From assembly GCA_043820265.1 (NCBI GenBank), contig JBDREA010000166.1, positions 1-8,394 of the forward strand: a DNA stretch of 8,394 nucleotides, in the 5' to 3' direction. Under the pieces are notes generated by a model. That model was given only the letters and a program-made list of their open reading frames with translations. It was not told where the DNA came from and did not search any database. Every line of letters starts with the position of its first letter. The first letter of the stretch is position 1. This stretch comes from JBDREA01 sp043820265 (GTDB taxonomy: Archaea > Altiarchaeota > Altiarchaeia > IMC4 > JBDREA01). Below are positions 1 to 5,982 of this stretch, in pieces. Position numbers and translations under genes: made by a program.

Positions 1-1
1 C

Positions 2-54
2 CTCCATGCGGCGGTTTCCAAAGGTCCGCCGAAGGCGGACGCCGCCGCTTGGAG
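2..54. repeat. Nested palindrome (outer stem with inner triloop hairpin)
   Basis: Positions 2-14 pair with 42-54 (12 of 13 base pairs, one T-T mismatch at 7/49). Inside sits a perfect 7-bp hairpin, 24-30 with 34-40, closed by the three-base loop GAA (31-33). The 5' side has a 9-base internal bulge (15-23) and the 3' side one base (41). The element lies downstream of rfcS in an intergenic stretch. It has the same style as the palindromes at 81-125 and 5938-6229. Whether it acts as RNA or DNA is unknown, and it starts at the window edge so it may be longer. Confidence 0.7.
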
Positions 55-80
55 ACCTATTAGAAACACGAGAATTTAGG

Positions 81-125
81 GTCGGCTTTCATCTGCGATG
101 CAAAGCATCGCAGTATTCAGCCGAC
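81..125. repeat. Nested palindrome (7-bp outer stem, 9-bp inner triloop hairpin)
   Basis: Positions 81-87 (GTCGGCT) pair perfectly with 119-125. A symmetric 5+5 base internal loop (88-92 and 114-118) follows, then a perfect 9-bp hairpin, 93-101 with 105-113, with loop AAA (102-104). It is the second of two nested palindromes in the gene-free 1-197 stretch. No tRNA, ORF or recognised RNA family accounts for it. Positions 126-197 after it hold nothing I can name, apart from a short T-run on the minus strand (near 186-192) that could help end rfcS transcription. Confidence 0.7.
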
Positions 126-197
126 AAGATTGGATAAATCGGATATCAGAATTGATGAATAGATTGTTTTTTACGTCTAAAGGTGGGAAAAAGTTAT

Positions 198-1145
198 TTA
201 TTGTTTCAGACCTAGGTTGAGTATTCTTGCAAGAAGGGCTTCCATTTGTATGCGTTCATTTGCACCTTCTACTAGGCGGAAGTTGGCTTCCCCTACGAAG
301 TCGATTATTTTTACTTTGGTGAGGTCGTCTTCTTTAAGATTCATTACCTCGCGATTCATCTGTATGAGGATGTCTTCGGCTGATAGTCCCTGATTTATCA
401 TCAATTTGTCAAGGAGGTTTCTTGCATCGAGGAATTTTCCCTTCAATGAGAGTTCGAGCACTGTCAATACTTCCTCAGGTCTAGCACGGGAAGAGATACT
501 GTATACGTTTTCTTCGTCTACTTTTCCGAGCGCCGCCGAGCTTTGGCAGATGTTTATCGCCCTTCTCAGATCTCCTTCAGAAACGTAGAGGATGGCGTCG
601 ATTCCGTTTTGGTCAAATGGTTTTTTCTCTTTTTCGAGTATTTTTTTAATCCTTTTTTCTACTGCGTTTTTTTGTATGCGCTTGAATCGGAATACTGCGC
701 ATCGGCTTTGGATTGGCTCGATGATCTTTGACGAGTAATTGCATGAGAGTATGAATCTGCAGGTCTTTGTGTAGTTTTCCATTGTTCTGCGCATGGCGTT
801 TTGGGCTTCGGGTGTTAGTGCATCGGCTTCATCTAGAAAAATCAATTTGAATGTTCCGTTTATTGGGCGGGTGCGGGCGAAGTCTTTGATTTTGGTTCGG
901 ACGACGTCTATGCCTCGTTCATCTGATGCGTTTAGTTCCATGAAGTCGTGGTTGATGTCGCCGAAGAATTCTCGTGCGAGGGCTAGTGCCGCTGTTGTTT
1001 TTCCGACGCCTGCAGGTCCAGCAAATATTAGGTTTGGAAGTGTTTTTTCTTTTACGTATGCTTTGAGTCGGTCGACTACTGCGTCTTGTCCGACGATTTC
1101 TTCGATTTTTTGAGGTCTGTATTTCTCGGTCCAGGGAAGTTCCAT
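198..1145 (-). CDS. rfcS: Replication factor C small subunit (clamp loader ATPase)
   Basis: AAA+ ATPase that, with the RFC large subunit, loads the PCNA sliding clamp on primed DNA at the replication fork. The 315-residue product begins MELPWTEKYRP, the classic RFC N-terminus. It shows Walker A GPAGVGKT (43-50), Walker B LIFLDEAD (101-108), a sensor-1 region followed by the SRC arginine-finger motif (147-149), sensor 2 in EGDLRRAIN, and a C-terminal helical collar. The length is normal for archaeal RFC-S. An upstream in-frame ATG at 1208 would add 21 residues, but I chose 1145. The conserved family start lies there and a TATA-like box sits 27 to 38 bases before it, so the longer form would begin upstream of its own promoter. 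The stop is TAA. It is transcribed away from, and separately from, the other metabolic genes here. Confidence 0.96.
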   Translation of the reverse strand: MELPWTEKYRPQKIEEIVGQDAVVDRLKAYVKEKTLPNLIFAGPAGVGKTTAALALAREFFGDINHDFMELNASDERGIDVVRTKIKDFARTRPINGTFKLIFLDEADALTPEAQNAMRRTMENYTKTCRFILSCNYSSKIIEPIQSRCAVFRFKRIQKNAVEKRIKKILEKEKKPFDQNGIDAILYVSEGDLRRAINICQSSAALGKVDEENVYSISSRARPEEVLTVLELSLKGKFLDARNLLDKLMINQGLSAEDILIQMNREVMNLKEDDLTKVKIIDFVGEANFRLVEGANERIQMEALLARILNLGLKQ

Positions 1146-1171
1146 GATGTGCAAGAGTATTGGATATATGG

Positions 1172-1183
1172 TATTTATAAAAG
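1172..1183 (-). promoter_or_regulatory. TATA box for rfcS
   Basis: On the minus strand this reads TTTTATAAATAC, close to the archaeal TATA consensus. Its centre is about 32 bases upstream of the ATG at 1145. Transcription starting about 25 bases downstream would give a leaderless or nearly leaderless mRNA. I see no Shine-Dalgarno motif before the start, which fits. Confidence 0.6.
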
Positions 1184-1267
1184 ATTGATGTATAATTTTT
1201 GTAAACAAAAATAGTTTAAGATTTCTTTAATTTGGCGTAACTTCCATCATATGAAGCCCCCACCCAA

Positions 1268-2128
1268 TTAATCAAGAACAGCCATACGCTCGCATCTAGG
1301 ATGCATAGAACAAGAGTACACCAAGCTAAAACCTTCACGGTGCTCAGGGACTTCAAAAGCGAGAAGCCCGGTAACAACACCCCCGGGCTCAAGATACTTC
1401 CCCTTCAAACTCCACTTCAAATACTTTACAAGAGATCTGCCAAAAGACTGCTTTCCAGACTCCACCCGAAAATCCCGGGTGGAATATTCAACCGTCTCAT
1501 TCCCATGATTCTCCAATGTCAGATTAACGATAACAAACTCGTATCCAAACCGGGGCATATCCTTCTGGACAAATCCGCTCGTAGCCTTACCCATAATTAC
1601 GTCGGTAGAATAGTGATCATTCACCTTGAGGACCAGCACTTCGACTTCCTCTTCTTTCACGACAATTGACACATTTGCGTTCCTGAAATACGATATAACC
1701 TCGGAGACATTGCCCTCCCAGGACCTCTTTGTCCCAAACCTGTCAAAGCCAGCAGCGACCCAAATCCTTTGTCCTTCAGTGAAAAAACCATCAAAAACAA
1801 AAAATTCAATTGAATCATCAGTTGAGACTAATATCTCCTTCTGTTCATCTGATAAGATACCCGTAACCAAATCACCCACGCCTTCCGGTGCCTTGTGGCC
1901 CCCGAGAACCAGGATAAACTGCTGGTTTACGTCAAGGGTCCCGGGAGTCGCTAAAACAAAAGGTATGCCTTCAGCCTCCAAAAGAGAAAAAAGATCTCCT
2001 GCAAGCGACGAATCGATTGAATTTGCCACAATAACCAAGTTCTTTTCTGATGAGATAATCTCGCCTGAGGAAAAGCCAGAAAATAGGGTGAAAACCAAAA
2101 AGAAAGACAAAAAACTTTTCACTTCCAT
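1268..2128 (-). CDS. Secreted protein, possible DUF4352-like C-terminal domain
   Basis: Not confidently recognised. The 286-residue product starts with MEVKSFLSFFLVFTLFSG, a short charged end plus hydrophobic stretch typical of a Sec signal peptide (about residues 1-22), so the rest should lie outside the cell. The next ~130 residues alternate beta strands and helices, with phrases such as LVIVANSIDSS, ILVLGGHKAP and IWVAAGFDRFG. They recall S-layer-associated domains of other archaea, but this is a weak resemblance. The C-terminal ~110 residues (YEFVIVNLTLENHGNETVEY, then an EPGGVVTGLLAFEVPE-like strand) fit the beta-sandwich of DUF4352-type proteins. Several N-x-S/T sequons are present. An in-frame ATG at 2185 was rejected: it would overlap the divergent gene at 2163, and its extra residues are a shadow of that gene's membrane segment. 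The stop is TAA; rfcS lies 122 bases downstream on the same strand, with its own TATA box. Confidence 0.75.
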   Translation of the reverse strand: MEVKSFLSFFLVFTLFSGFSSGEIISSEKNLVIVANSIDSSLAGDLFSLLEAEGIPFVLATPGTLDVNQQFILVLGGHKAPEGVGDLVTGILSDEQKEILVSTDDSIEFFVFDGFFTEGQRIWVAAGFDRFGTKRSWEGNVSEVISYFRNANVSIVVKEEEVEVLVLKVNDHYSTDVIMGKATSGFVQKDMPRFGYEFVIVNLTLENHGNETVEYSTRDFRVESGKQSFGRSLVKYLKWSLKGKYLEPGGVVTGLLAFEVPEHREGFSLVYSCSMHPRCERMAVLD

Positions 2129-2162
2129 TTTAGTATAACTTTTGAGTAATAAGATAATTAAT
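2129..2162. promoter_or_regulatory. 34-base divergent promoter region
   Basis: This is the entire gap between two genes starting in opposite directions (ATG at 2128 on minus, ATG at 2163 on plus). For the plus gene, GTATAACTT (2133-2141) is centred about 26 bases before the ATG, the right place for a TATA box of a leaderless transcript. For the minus gene, the AT-rich stretch read as ATTAATTATCTTA (2150-2162) is similarly spaced but matches the consensus less well. The two promoters must interleave, so one may interfere with the other. Confidence 0.45.
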
Positions 2163-2657
2163 ATGAACAAGAGCCACTTAATCATCTCCCTCTTGGTGAT
2201 AGGGATAGCAGCACTCTATCTTTGGAATTCCGATACCTCAGCTGAAAAAATCGCCGAATGCGAACTATTATCGGAAAGAACTTCCCAAAGATTCTACCAA
2301 TGGGACCCGTTTTACTACAAAAACAAATGCTACAAGGATTATGCCATCGGAAAAATGGACCCCACACTCTGCCTAAACATAAACCATGAGGATTCAAAAA
2401 TCCATTGTTTAGCGATGATCTCGGGGGAACAAAAGATCTGCGAACAAATAGGTGACAAAGGAAAGATAGGGGTATGTATGTCTGATGCCACATTACTCTA
2501 CAAGAATTCGCAGGGTTGCGCTAACATAGAAAACGAAAGGAGCAAGGACAACTGTTACTGGGACAACGCCAAGCTGGCGAAAGATGCCACCATATGTTTG
2601 AAAATTGATGACATACAAATCCAAAATTGGTGCTTTTCATCTGCAACCTCAAAATGA
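2163..2657 (+). CDS. Membrane-anchored Cys-repeat protein (5 repeat units)
   Basis: No named family recognised. The 164-residue product has an N-terminal hydrophobic segment (about residues 5-21), either a membrane anchor or an uncleaved signal. The rest is built of about five imperfect units with paired cysteines, pattern C-x2-[IL]-x5-9-[KR]-x2-C-[YLMF], e.g. CANIENERSKDNCYWDNA and CLKIDDIQIQNWCF. Ten cysteines in total, two per unit, suggest stacked helical hairpins held by disulfides on the outer face of the membrane. The product of 5453-5893 has the same plan. I chose ATG 2163 over the TTG at 2142 because the anchor follows directly and a TATA-like box lies about 26 bases before it. Its stop overlaps the next gene's start (ATGA), so the two are translationally coupled. 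Confidence 0.78.
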   Translation: MNKSHLIISLLVIGIAALYLWNSDTSAEKIAECELLSERTSQRFYQWDPFYYKNKCYKDYAIGKMDPTLCLNINHEDSKIHCLAMISGEQKICEQIGDKGKIGVCMSDATLLYKNSQGCANIENERSKDNCYWDNAKLAKDATICLKIDDIQIQNWCFSSATSK

Positions 2658-3151
2658 GCCCATACAACGTCTTTAAGACAGACTGGGGATGGATGGGGCA
2701 CATATACGGGAAAAAAGGCGTGAAAAATATTTTGCTGCCAACCCAAGAAAGAGAGGATATCATAAGACAGATATCCTTTAATGGGTTAGAGTTTCCGATG
2801 GAAAGGAAACCACACAAACATCTGGAGGGAAAAATAAAAACATTCATATCGGGATTAGAGGTCGAATTCGACGACCTCCAAATGGATATGAGCCAGGGAA
2901 CAAAATTCCAAAAAAAGGTCTGGCAGACTGTGAAAAAGATACCCTTTGGCCAGACGAGAAGCTATGGTTGGGTGGCAGAAAAAATCGACATACCAAAAGC
3001 CCCAAGGGCGGTTGGGAACGCATTAAACAAAAACCCACTCCCACTTGCAATCCCCTGCCATAGAGTCATCAAATCAGGAGGCGAAGTCGGGGGATTTGCT
3101 CAAGGTTCTTCAATGAAAGAAAAACTTCTCATACACGAAAAAAATGGATGA
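2654..3151 (+). CDS. ogt: Methylated-DNA--[protein]-cysteine S-methyltransferase
   Basis: A suicide repair protein that moves an alkyl group from O6-alkylguanine (and O4-alkylthymine) in DNA to its own cysteine, restoring the base without cutting the strand. The 165-residue product has the invariant PCHRV active site with Cys135. Before it come the recognition-helix region RSYGWVAEKI and the RAVGNALNKNP stretch, which holds the DNA-intercalating arginine and the asparagine hinge. The N-terminal ~80 residues are the poorly conserved ribonuclease-H-like domain. The length is usual for archaeal Ogt. Start: ATG at 2654 overlaps the previous stop as ATGA; an earlier in-frame ATG (2627) would lie inside that gene. 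The end overlaps the GNAT start at 3144 by 8 bases, so all are one operon. The symbol follows common archaeal usage; ada or MGMT names are equivalent here. Confidence 0.93.
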   Translation: MSPYNVFKTDWGWMGHIYGKKGVKNILLPTQEREDIIRQISFNGLEFPMERKPHKHLEGKIKTFISGLEVEFDDLQMDMSQGTKFQKKVWQTVKKIPFGQTRSYGWVAEKIDIPKAPRAVGNALNKNPLPLAIPCHRVIKSGGEVGGFAQGSSMKEKLLIHEKNG

Positions 3152-3479
3152 AGAGATAGAAGTAAGACAAGCCGTTAAAGAAGACCTTGAGGTGTGCGTG
3201 GAAATCCTTTCCCCAAGGTTCAAGTTTCAAAGAAACAGGGCAGAAGAGCATATGAAAGAAAAGGCCAGGTTAAGGGAAGCGCTTGTTGCAGTCATCCGGG
3301 GAAAACCAGTTGGAGTGCTGACCTATAGAGACAGATTCAGGGGGAACAACATATATGTGGAAGAGCTGGTCGTAGCAAAGGACTTCCAACACCAAGGAGT
3401 TGGGACAAAATTAATGGGAAACCTGATAGATATAGGAGAAGACAAATTTAGACTAGCCATATCACTTGACACGGAATAG
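3144..3479 (+). CDS. GNAT acetyltransferase, N-terminal part ending at in-frame TAG
   Basis: This is the first 111 residues of a GNAT-family N-acetyltransferase, which would move an acetyl group from acetyl-CoA to an amine of unknown identity. The acetyl-CoA loop is canonical: YVEELVVAKDFQHQGVGTKL contains Q-x-x-G-x-G at residues 82-87. The frame stops at TAG (3477-3479) just after ISLDTE. The same frame then continues for 37 more sense codons, encoding the missing C-terminal strands (next entry). If TAG terminates, the product lacks the motif B helix and last strands and is probably inactive. If it is read through, a normal ~149-residue enzyme results. The start overlaps the end of ogt by 8 bases. 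The protein resembles its downstream neighbour and is likely a tandem duplicate. Confidence 0.75.
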   Translation: MDEEIEVRQAVKEDLEVCVEILSPRFKFQRNRAEEHMKEKARLREALVAVIRGKPVGVLTYRDRFRGNNIYVEELVVAKDFQHQGVGTKLMGNLIDIGEDKFRLAISLDTE

Positions 3480-3593
3480 AACAATGAAATAGCGAAAAAA
3501 TTCTTTGAAAAACATGGATTCAAAAGGGACGGGGCATTAGTGGACCATAGACAGTTTACGGCAAGAATGATCATTTACACGAAAAATATCTGA
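3480..3593 (+). pseudogene. C-terminal remainder of the GNAT gene, in the same frame after TAG
   Basis: Immediately after the TAG the same frame reads NNEIAKKFFEKHGFKRDG and onward to a TGA at 3591-3593, 2 bases before the next gene. NNEIAKKFFEKHGF is a textbook GNAT motif B. It aligns without gaps with PENEDAIRFYRENGF in the neighbour (one residue of offset is the TAG itself). No further stop, frameshift or obvious decay is visible. The separation from the first part is therefore a single codon: a recent nonsense mutation, a recoded codon, or a sequence error. I see no start codon or ribosome site that would let this segment be made alone. Confidence 0.7.
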
Positions 3594-3595
3594 CG

Positions 3596-4078
3596 ATGGA
3601 GCAAGAGGAAAGAAACACAGAAGGGTTGGAAATACGTTTTTCCGAACAAACAGATCTTGGGAAAGTAATAGACCTACTAGATGAGAGATTCTGCCAAAAA
3701 GAAGGATACGACAGGGATAGGATAAGGAAGTATGTAAGTTTGAAACACACACAGGGTCGCTTGTTTGTGGCGATAAAAAACTTTCGAGTGGCGGCTTTGA
3801 TATGTTTCAGGCCGATGTTCTGGGAGAAGGCATTCTACCTTGAAGAATTAGCTGTGAAAAAGGAATACCAAAATAGCAAAATAGGGACAAAATGCCTGAA
3901 CCACCTAAAAGACCGCGCAGCCCAAGAGCACCAAAGAGGGGTATTCCTGGACACAAACCCGGAAAATGAAGACGCAATACGATTTTACCGGGAAAACGGA
4001 TTTAAGGAAGTCGGGCAAATCGAAAATCTCTATAAGAGAGGGAAAAAACAGCTTATCTACGCTTGGTTCAACGATTAA
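3596..4078 (+). CDS. GNAT family N-acetyltransferase
   Basis: A 160-residue GNAT acetyltransferase, complete from N-terminal strand (LEIRFSEQTDL) to C-terminal strand (KKQLIYAWFND). Motif B is clear: FLDTNPENEDAIRFYRENGF. The acetyl-CoA loop is degenerate: residues 92-97 read QNSKIG where the family has Q/R-x-x-G-x-G/A, so the first glycine is Lys. Acetyl-CoA binding may still occur, but weakened or altered use is possible. It starts 2 bases after the TGA of the upstream GNAT frame, so it was probably translated by coupling to the full-length upstream product. The substrate cannot be inferred; candidates are protein N-termini, lysines or small amines. The stop is TAA and the lipoprotein gene starts 22 bases later. 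Confidence 0.85.
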   Translation: MEQEERNTEGLEIRFSEQTDLGKVIDLLDERFCQKEGYDRDRIRKYVSLKHTQGRLFVAIKNFRVAALICFRPMFWEKAFYLEELAVKKEYQNSKIGTKCLNHLKDRAAQEHQRGVFLDTNPENEDAIRFYRENGFKEVGQIENLYKRGKKQLIYAWFND

Positions 4079-4100
4079 AAAAAGATATACGACAAGAAGA

Positions 4101-5393
4101 ATGAAGAAACTGATTTTTCTAGTTACAGCTCTAGTTCTCACTGCCGGATGCAGCATAGACTTTCTCGGAGGCTGCCCGGAAAATCAGACCTCGTTTGAGG
4201 ACAGCTGCTGCGACGACTACAACGGCGATGGACTTTGCGACGCATTCGAAGGATCATGTGATGACGGGATAAGAAACAGGGACGAAACACAAATGGACTG
4301 CGGAGGAGACAGTTGCACGCCCTGCGAAGACATTGCCTGCAGGCAGGCCATGGACTGCGGAATTAATTCGGCTGGGCCACCTTACTGTATTAAAGAAAAA
4401 ATCTCCCGTGACGTCCTGGAATTTGAGTGCATGAATCCTGGAAAAGATAATTCATTTTGTTCGAATAAGACCTACACAAAAACGATTAATGCTTGCAACG
4501 AAAAAGAGACCTGCCTTGACAGCTCACCCACGTGCATGACCCCAGATCTCATAACTGCAGCCTGCCACAACACCAAACGCGACATGTGGGAGGAGAACAT
4601 AGACTGCGGAGGGCCGTGCAGGCCATGCCATAACTGCGCAAACAAGATAAAAGACGGATTAGAGGATGGGCTCGACTGCGGAGGACCCAGTTGTTCGCCT
4701 TGTCCAAGCTGCCAAGACGGCTTCATAAACGGCAACGAAGAAGGAATAGACTGCGGAGGGCCAGAATGTAAGCCCTGCCCGACTTGCACAGATAGGATCA
4801 TGAACGGAAGGGAACTTGGAATGGATTGCGGGGGACCCTGCGAACCTTGCTATCCAACATGCTTCAACCATTTCAAGGACGCAAACGAAGAAAAAATAGA
4901 TTGCGGAGGGCCCTGCAAGCCGTGCCCCAACTGCAACGACGGAATAAAAAACGGGTTAGAGTGGGGGATAGATTGCGGCGGAGACTGTCCTTCCTGCCCA
5001 TATGAATGCTATGAAGACCAGGACTGCGGATTTGATCACAAAGCTGTAGATTCATGCATCAACAACAGCATCTACAACAATTTTATCTCATATGCCTGTG
5101 AAAACCCGGGAATTCCCGAAGCCAATTGCGTCACCAATAAGTCGTCGGAATTCGCCAAAAGCTGCGCAGACAAATTCGAGACTTGCCTAGTCACAGACTA
5201 CTGCTCTGAGATGGGGGACTGCAGAAGAGAGCTGGTCGAAGCCCGATGCATCCTTAATAGCAGGGTGTGCCTTTGGATTTGGTGCGAGGAAGGGGAGAGT
5301 TACTCGATCAAACGGGAGGAGTACCGAGACATCCAATCTCCGACAACGCTTCTAGACCTTAGATTCGATCATATTTCCAGTACACCGAAATAG
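4101..5393 (+). CDS. Cys-rich lipoprotein with DCGG-type repeats
   Basis: A 430-residue predicted surface protein. Residues 1-17 (MKKLIFLVTALVLTAGC) form a short signal peptide with a lipobox-like LTAGC, so Cys17 may be lipid-modified. A small Asp-rich loop (DDYNGDGLCDAFE, about 38-50) resembles a calcium-binding EF-hand or dockerin loop. Seven units follow the pattern C-x2-[GKRF]-[IF]-x4-E-x3-DCGG-x1-2-C-x2-C: one at residue 53, then six in tandem from residue 155. A different ~65-residue Cys-rich domain occurs twice, at about residues 80-145 and 303-368, each built like C-x4-DCG ... C-x-NPG ... ETCL ... C. The C-terminal ~60 residues lack both. The many cysteines imply heavy disulfide bonding or metal binding outside the cell. 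DCGG-C-x2-C repeats occur in surface and adhesion-like proteins elsewhere; the ligand is unknown. Start chosen at the signal peptide; the frame extends upstream inside the GNAT gene. The stop is TAG. Confidence 0.82.
   Translation: MKKLIFLVTALVLTAGCSIDFLGGCPENQTSFEDSCCDDYNGDGLCDAFEGSCDDGIRNRDETQMDCGGDSCTPCEDIACRQAMDCGINSAGPPYCIKEKISRDVLEFECMNPGKDNSFCSNKTYTKTINACNEKETCLDSSPTCMTPDLITAACHNTKRDMWEENIDCGGPCRPCHNCANKIKDGLEDGLDCGGPSCSPCPSCQDGFINGNEEGIDCGGPECKPCPTCTDRIMNGRELGMDCGGPCEPCYPTCFNHFKDANEEKIDCGGPCKPCPNCNDGIKNGLEWGIDCGGDCPSCPYECYEDQDCGFDHKAVDSCINNSIYNNFISYACENPGIPEANCVTNKSSEFAKSCADKFETCLVTDYCSEMGDCRRELVEARCILNSRVCLWIWCEEGESYSIKREEYRDIQSPTTLLDLRFDHISSTPK
4257..4325 (+). repeat. First, isolated DCGG-type repeat unit
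   Basis: Codes for CDDGIRNRDETQMDCGG followed by DSCTPC. It is separated from the other six units by one copy of the second Cys-rich domain (4338-4535). This gives the order: unit, domain, six units, domain. Confidence 0.8.
4563..4997 (+). repeat. Six tandem DCGG-type repeat units in the lipoprotein gene
   Basis: Six units of 22-24 residues plus short linkers (period about 70-75 bases). Each has a leading Cys, an N-G/D-x2-E core, the invariant DCGG, and a closing C-x2-C. GA(C/T)TGCGGAGG or close variants recur at each DCGG. The units have drifted at the third codon positions and in the variable residues, so the expansion is not recent. Confidence 0.85.
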
Positions 5394-5420
5394 GGAACAG
5401 CAATGATTTTACTATGTGAG

Positions 5421-5437
5421 TATTTATTCATTTAAAA
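5421..5437 (+). promoter_or_regulatory. Possible promoter for the second Cys-repeat gene
   Basis: An AT-rich stretch, TATTTATTCATTTAAAA, is centred about 25 bases before the ATG at 5453. It is followed by a long A-run and no Shine-Dalgarno motif. It fits a TATA box for a leaderless transcript, but the match is loose and the gene could also be read from the upstream operon. Confidence 0.35.
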
Positions 5438-5452
5438 AAAAAAATACTTTCT

Positions 5453-5893
5453 ATGAAGGATGATCCGGAGAATACCAAACTCTACGTAATCTACGGCCTA
5501 TTAGGAATCGGATTAGTCATCGTCGCCTTCGCATTTGTCTGGGTGATTTTCGGAGACCACGAAGAAAAGATAACAGCTGAAGACGTCGAATTATGCATAA
5601 ACTTGGACTCGCTGCAAGAGGAGTATCGGTGCCTGACAGATCTGGCAATCAATTCAACCAACCCATTATTCTGCAACGAAGTCAAAGGGGACAGCCGACA
5701 GTTTCGCTGCCTGACCGAGGTTGCCTCAACCCTAAAGAACGCAACAATATGCACTAGAATCCCGGAAAAACAGCAATTCGACCAAGGCAAATGCTTCTTC
5801 CAAGTAGCGATCCAACTAAATGACCGCGGAGTCTGCAGAGAAATACGCCAAGACACCTTCAGACAACAATGCATGCAACAAGTCAAGATATAG
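5453..5893 (+). CDS. Membrane-anchored Cys-repeat protein (4 repeat units)
   Basis: No named family recognised. The 146-residue product has one transmembrane segment (about residues 10-34, LYVIYGLLGIGLVIVAFAFV and on) behind a short polar N-terminus. After a short acidic linker come four units with paired cysteines: CINLDSLQEEYRCLTDLA, CNEVKGDSRQFRCLTEVA, CTRIPEKQQFDQGKCFFQVA and CREIRQDTFRQQCMQQV. The pattern is C-x2-[ILV]-x5-9-[RK/G]-x-C-[LFM]-x2-[LV]-A. This matches the plan of the 2163-2657 product, so the two are probably distant paralogues. I infer the repeats lie outside the cell, with eight cysteines in four disulfide pairs. The two genes bracket the operon with ogt, the GNATs and the lipoprotein. 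The stop is TAG, followed by a palindrome and pyrimidine tract that could end transcription. Confidence 0.78.
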   Translation: MKDDPENTKLYVIYGLLGIGLVIVAFAFVWVIFGDHEEKITAEDVELCINLDSLQEEYRCLTDLAINSTNPLFCNEVKGDSRQFRCLTEVASTLKNATICTRIPEKQQFDQGKCFFQVAIQLNDRGVCREIRQDTFRQQCMQQVKI

Positions 5894-5937
5894 CTCTTTA
5901 ATGCAAGATAAGTCGATTTAAAAAATTCATTTTTTAT

Positions 5938-5971
5938 GAATCCCACTTCGTGGGATTCTCCTTTCTTTCTT
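5938..5971. terminator. 9-bp triloop palindrome plus pyrimidine tract, possible two-way terminator
   Basis: Positions 5938-5946 (GAATCCCAC) pair perfectly with 5950-5958 around the loop TTC (5947-5949). On the plus strand it is followed by CTCCTTTCTTTCTTTTT, a T-rich tract expected to stop archaeal RNA polymerase. It lies between convergent genes: the plus-strand Cys-repeat gene ends 45 bases before, and the minus-strand tRNA ends 44 bases beyond the tract. Hairpin and loop style are the same as in the other palindromes of the window, so a terminator role is only one reading. Confidence 0.5.
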
Positions 5972-5982
5972 TTTCGTCAACG

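Noticed and set aside
2..125. CRISPR array or transposon end at the left edge
   Set aside because: The two nested palindromes have unrelated sequences and no regular spacing, no transposase and no target duplication.
406..1113. Plus-strand open frames across rfcS
   Set aside because: They lie opposite a clear RFC small subunit, have no domain, and are antisense shadows.
1301..2138. Plus-strand open frames opposite the secreted protein gene
   Set aside because: They are low-complexity, without plausible start context. The minus frame has a signal peptide and coherent beta-strand pattern.
4079..4100. TATA-like AAAAAGATATAC as a promoter for the lipoprotein gene
   Set aside because: It is centred only about 18 bases before the ATG, too close for an archaeal promoter with the start upstream of the codon; co-transcription is simpler.
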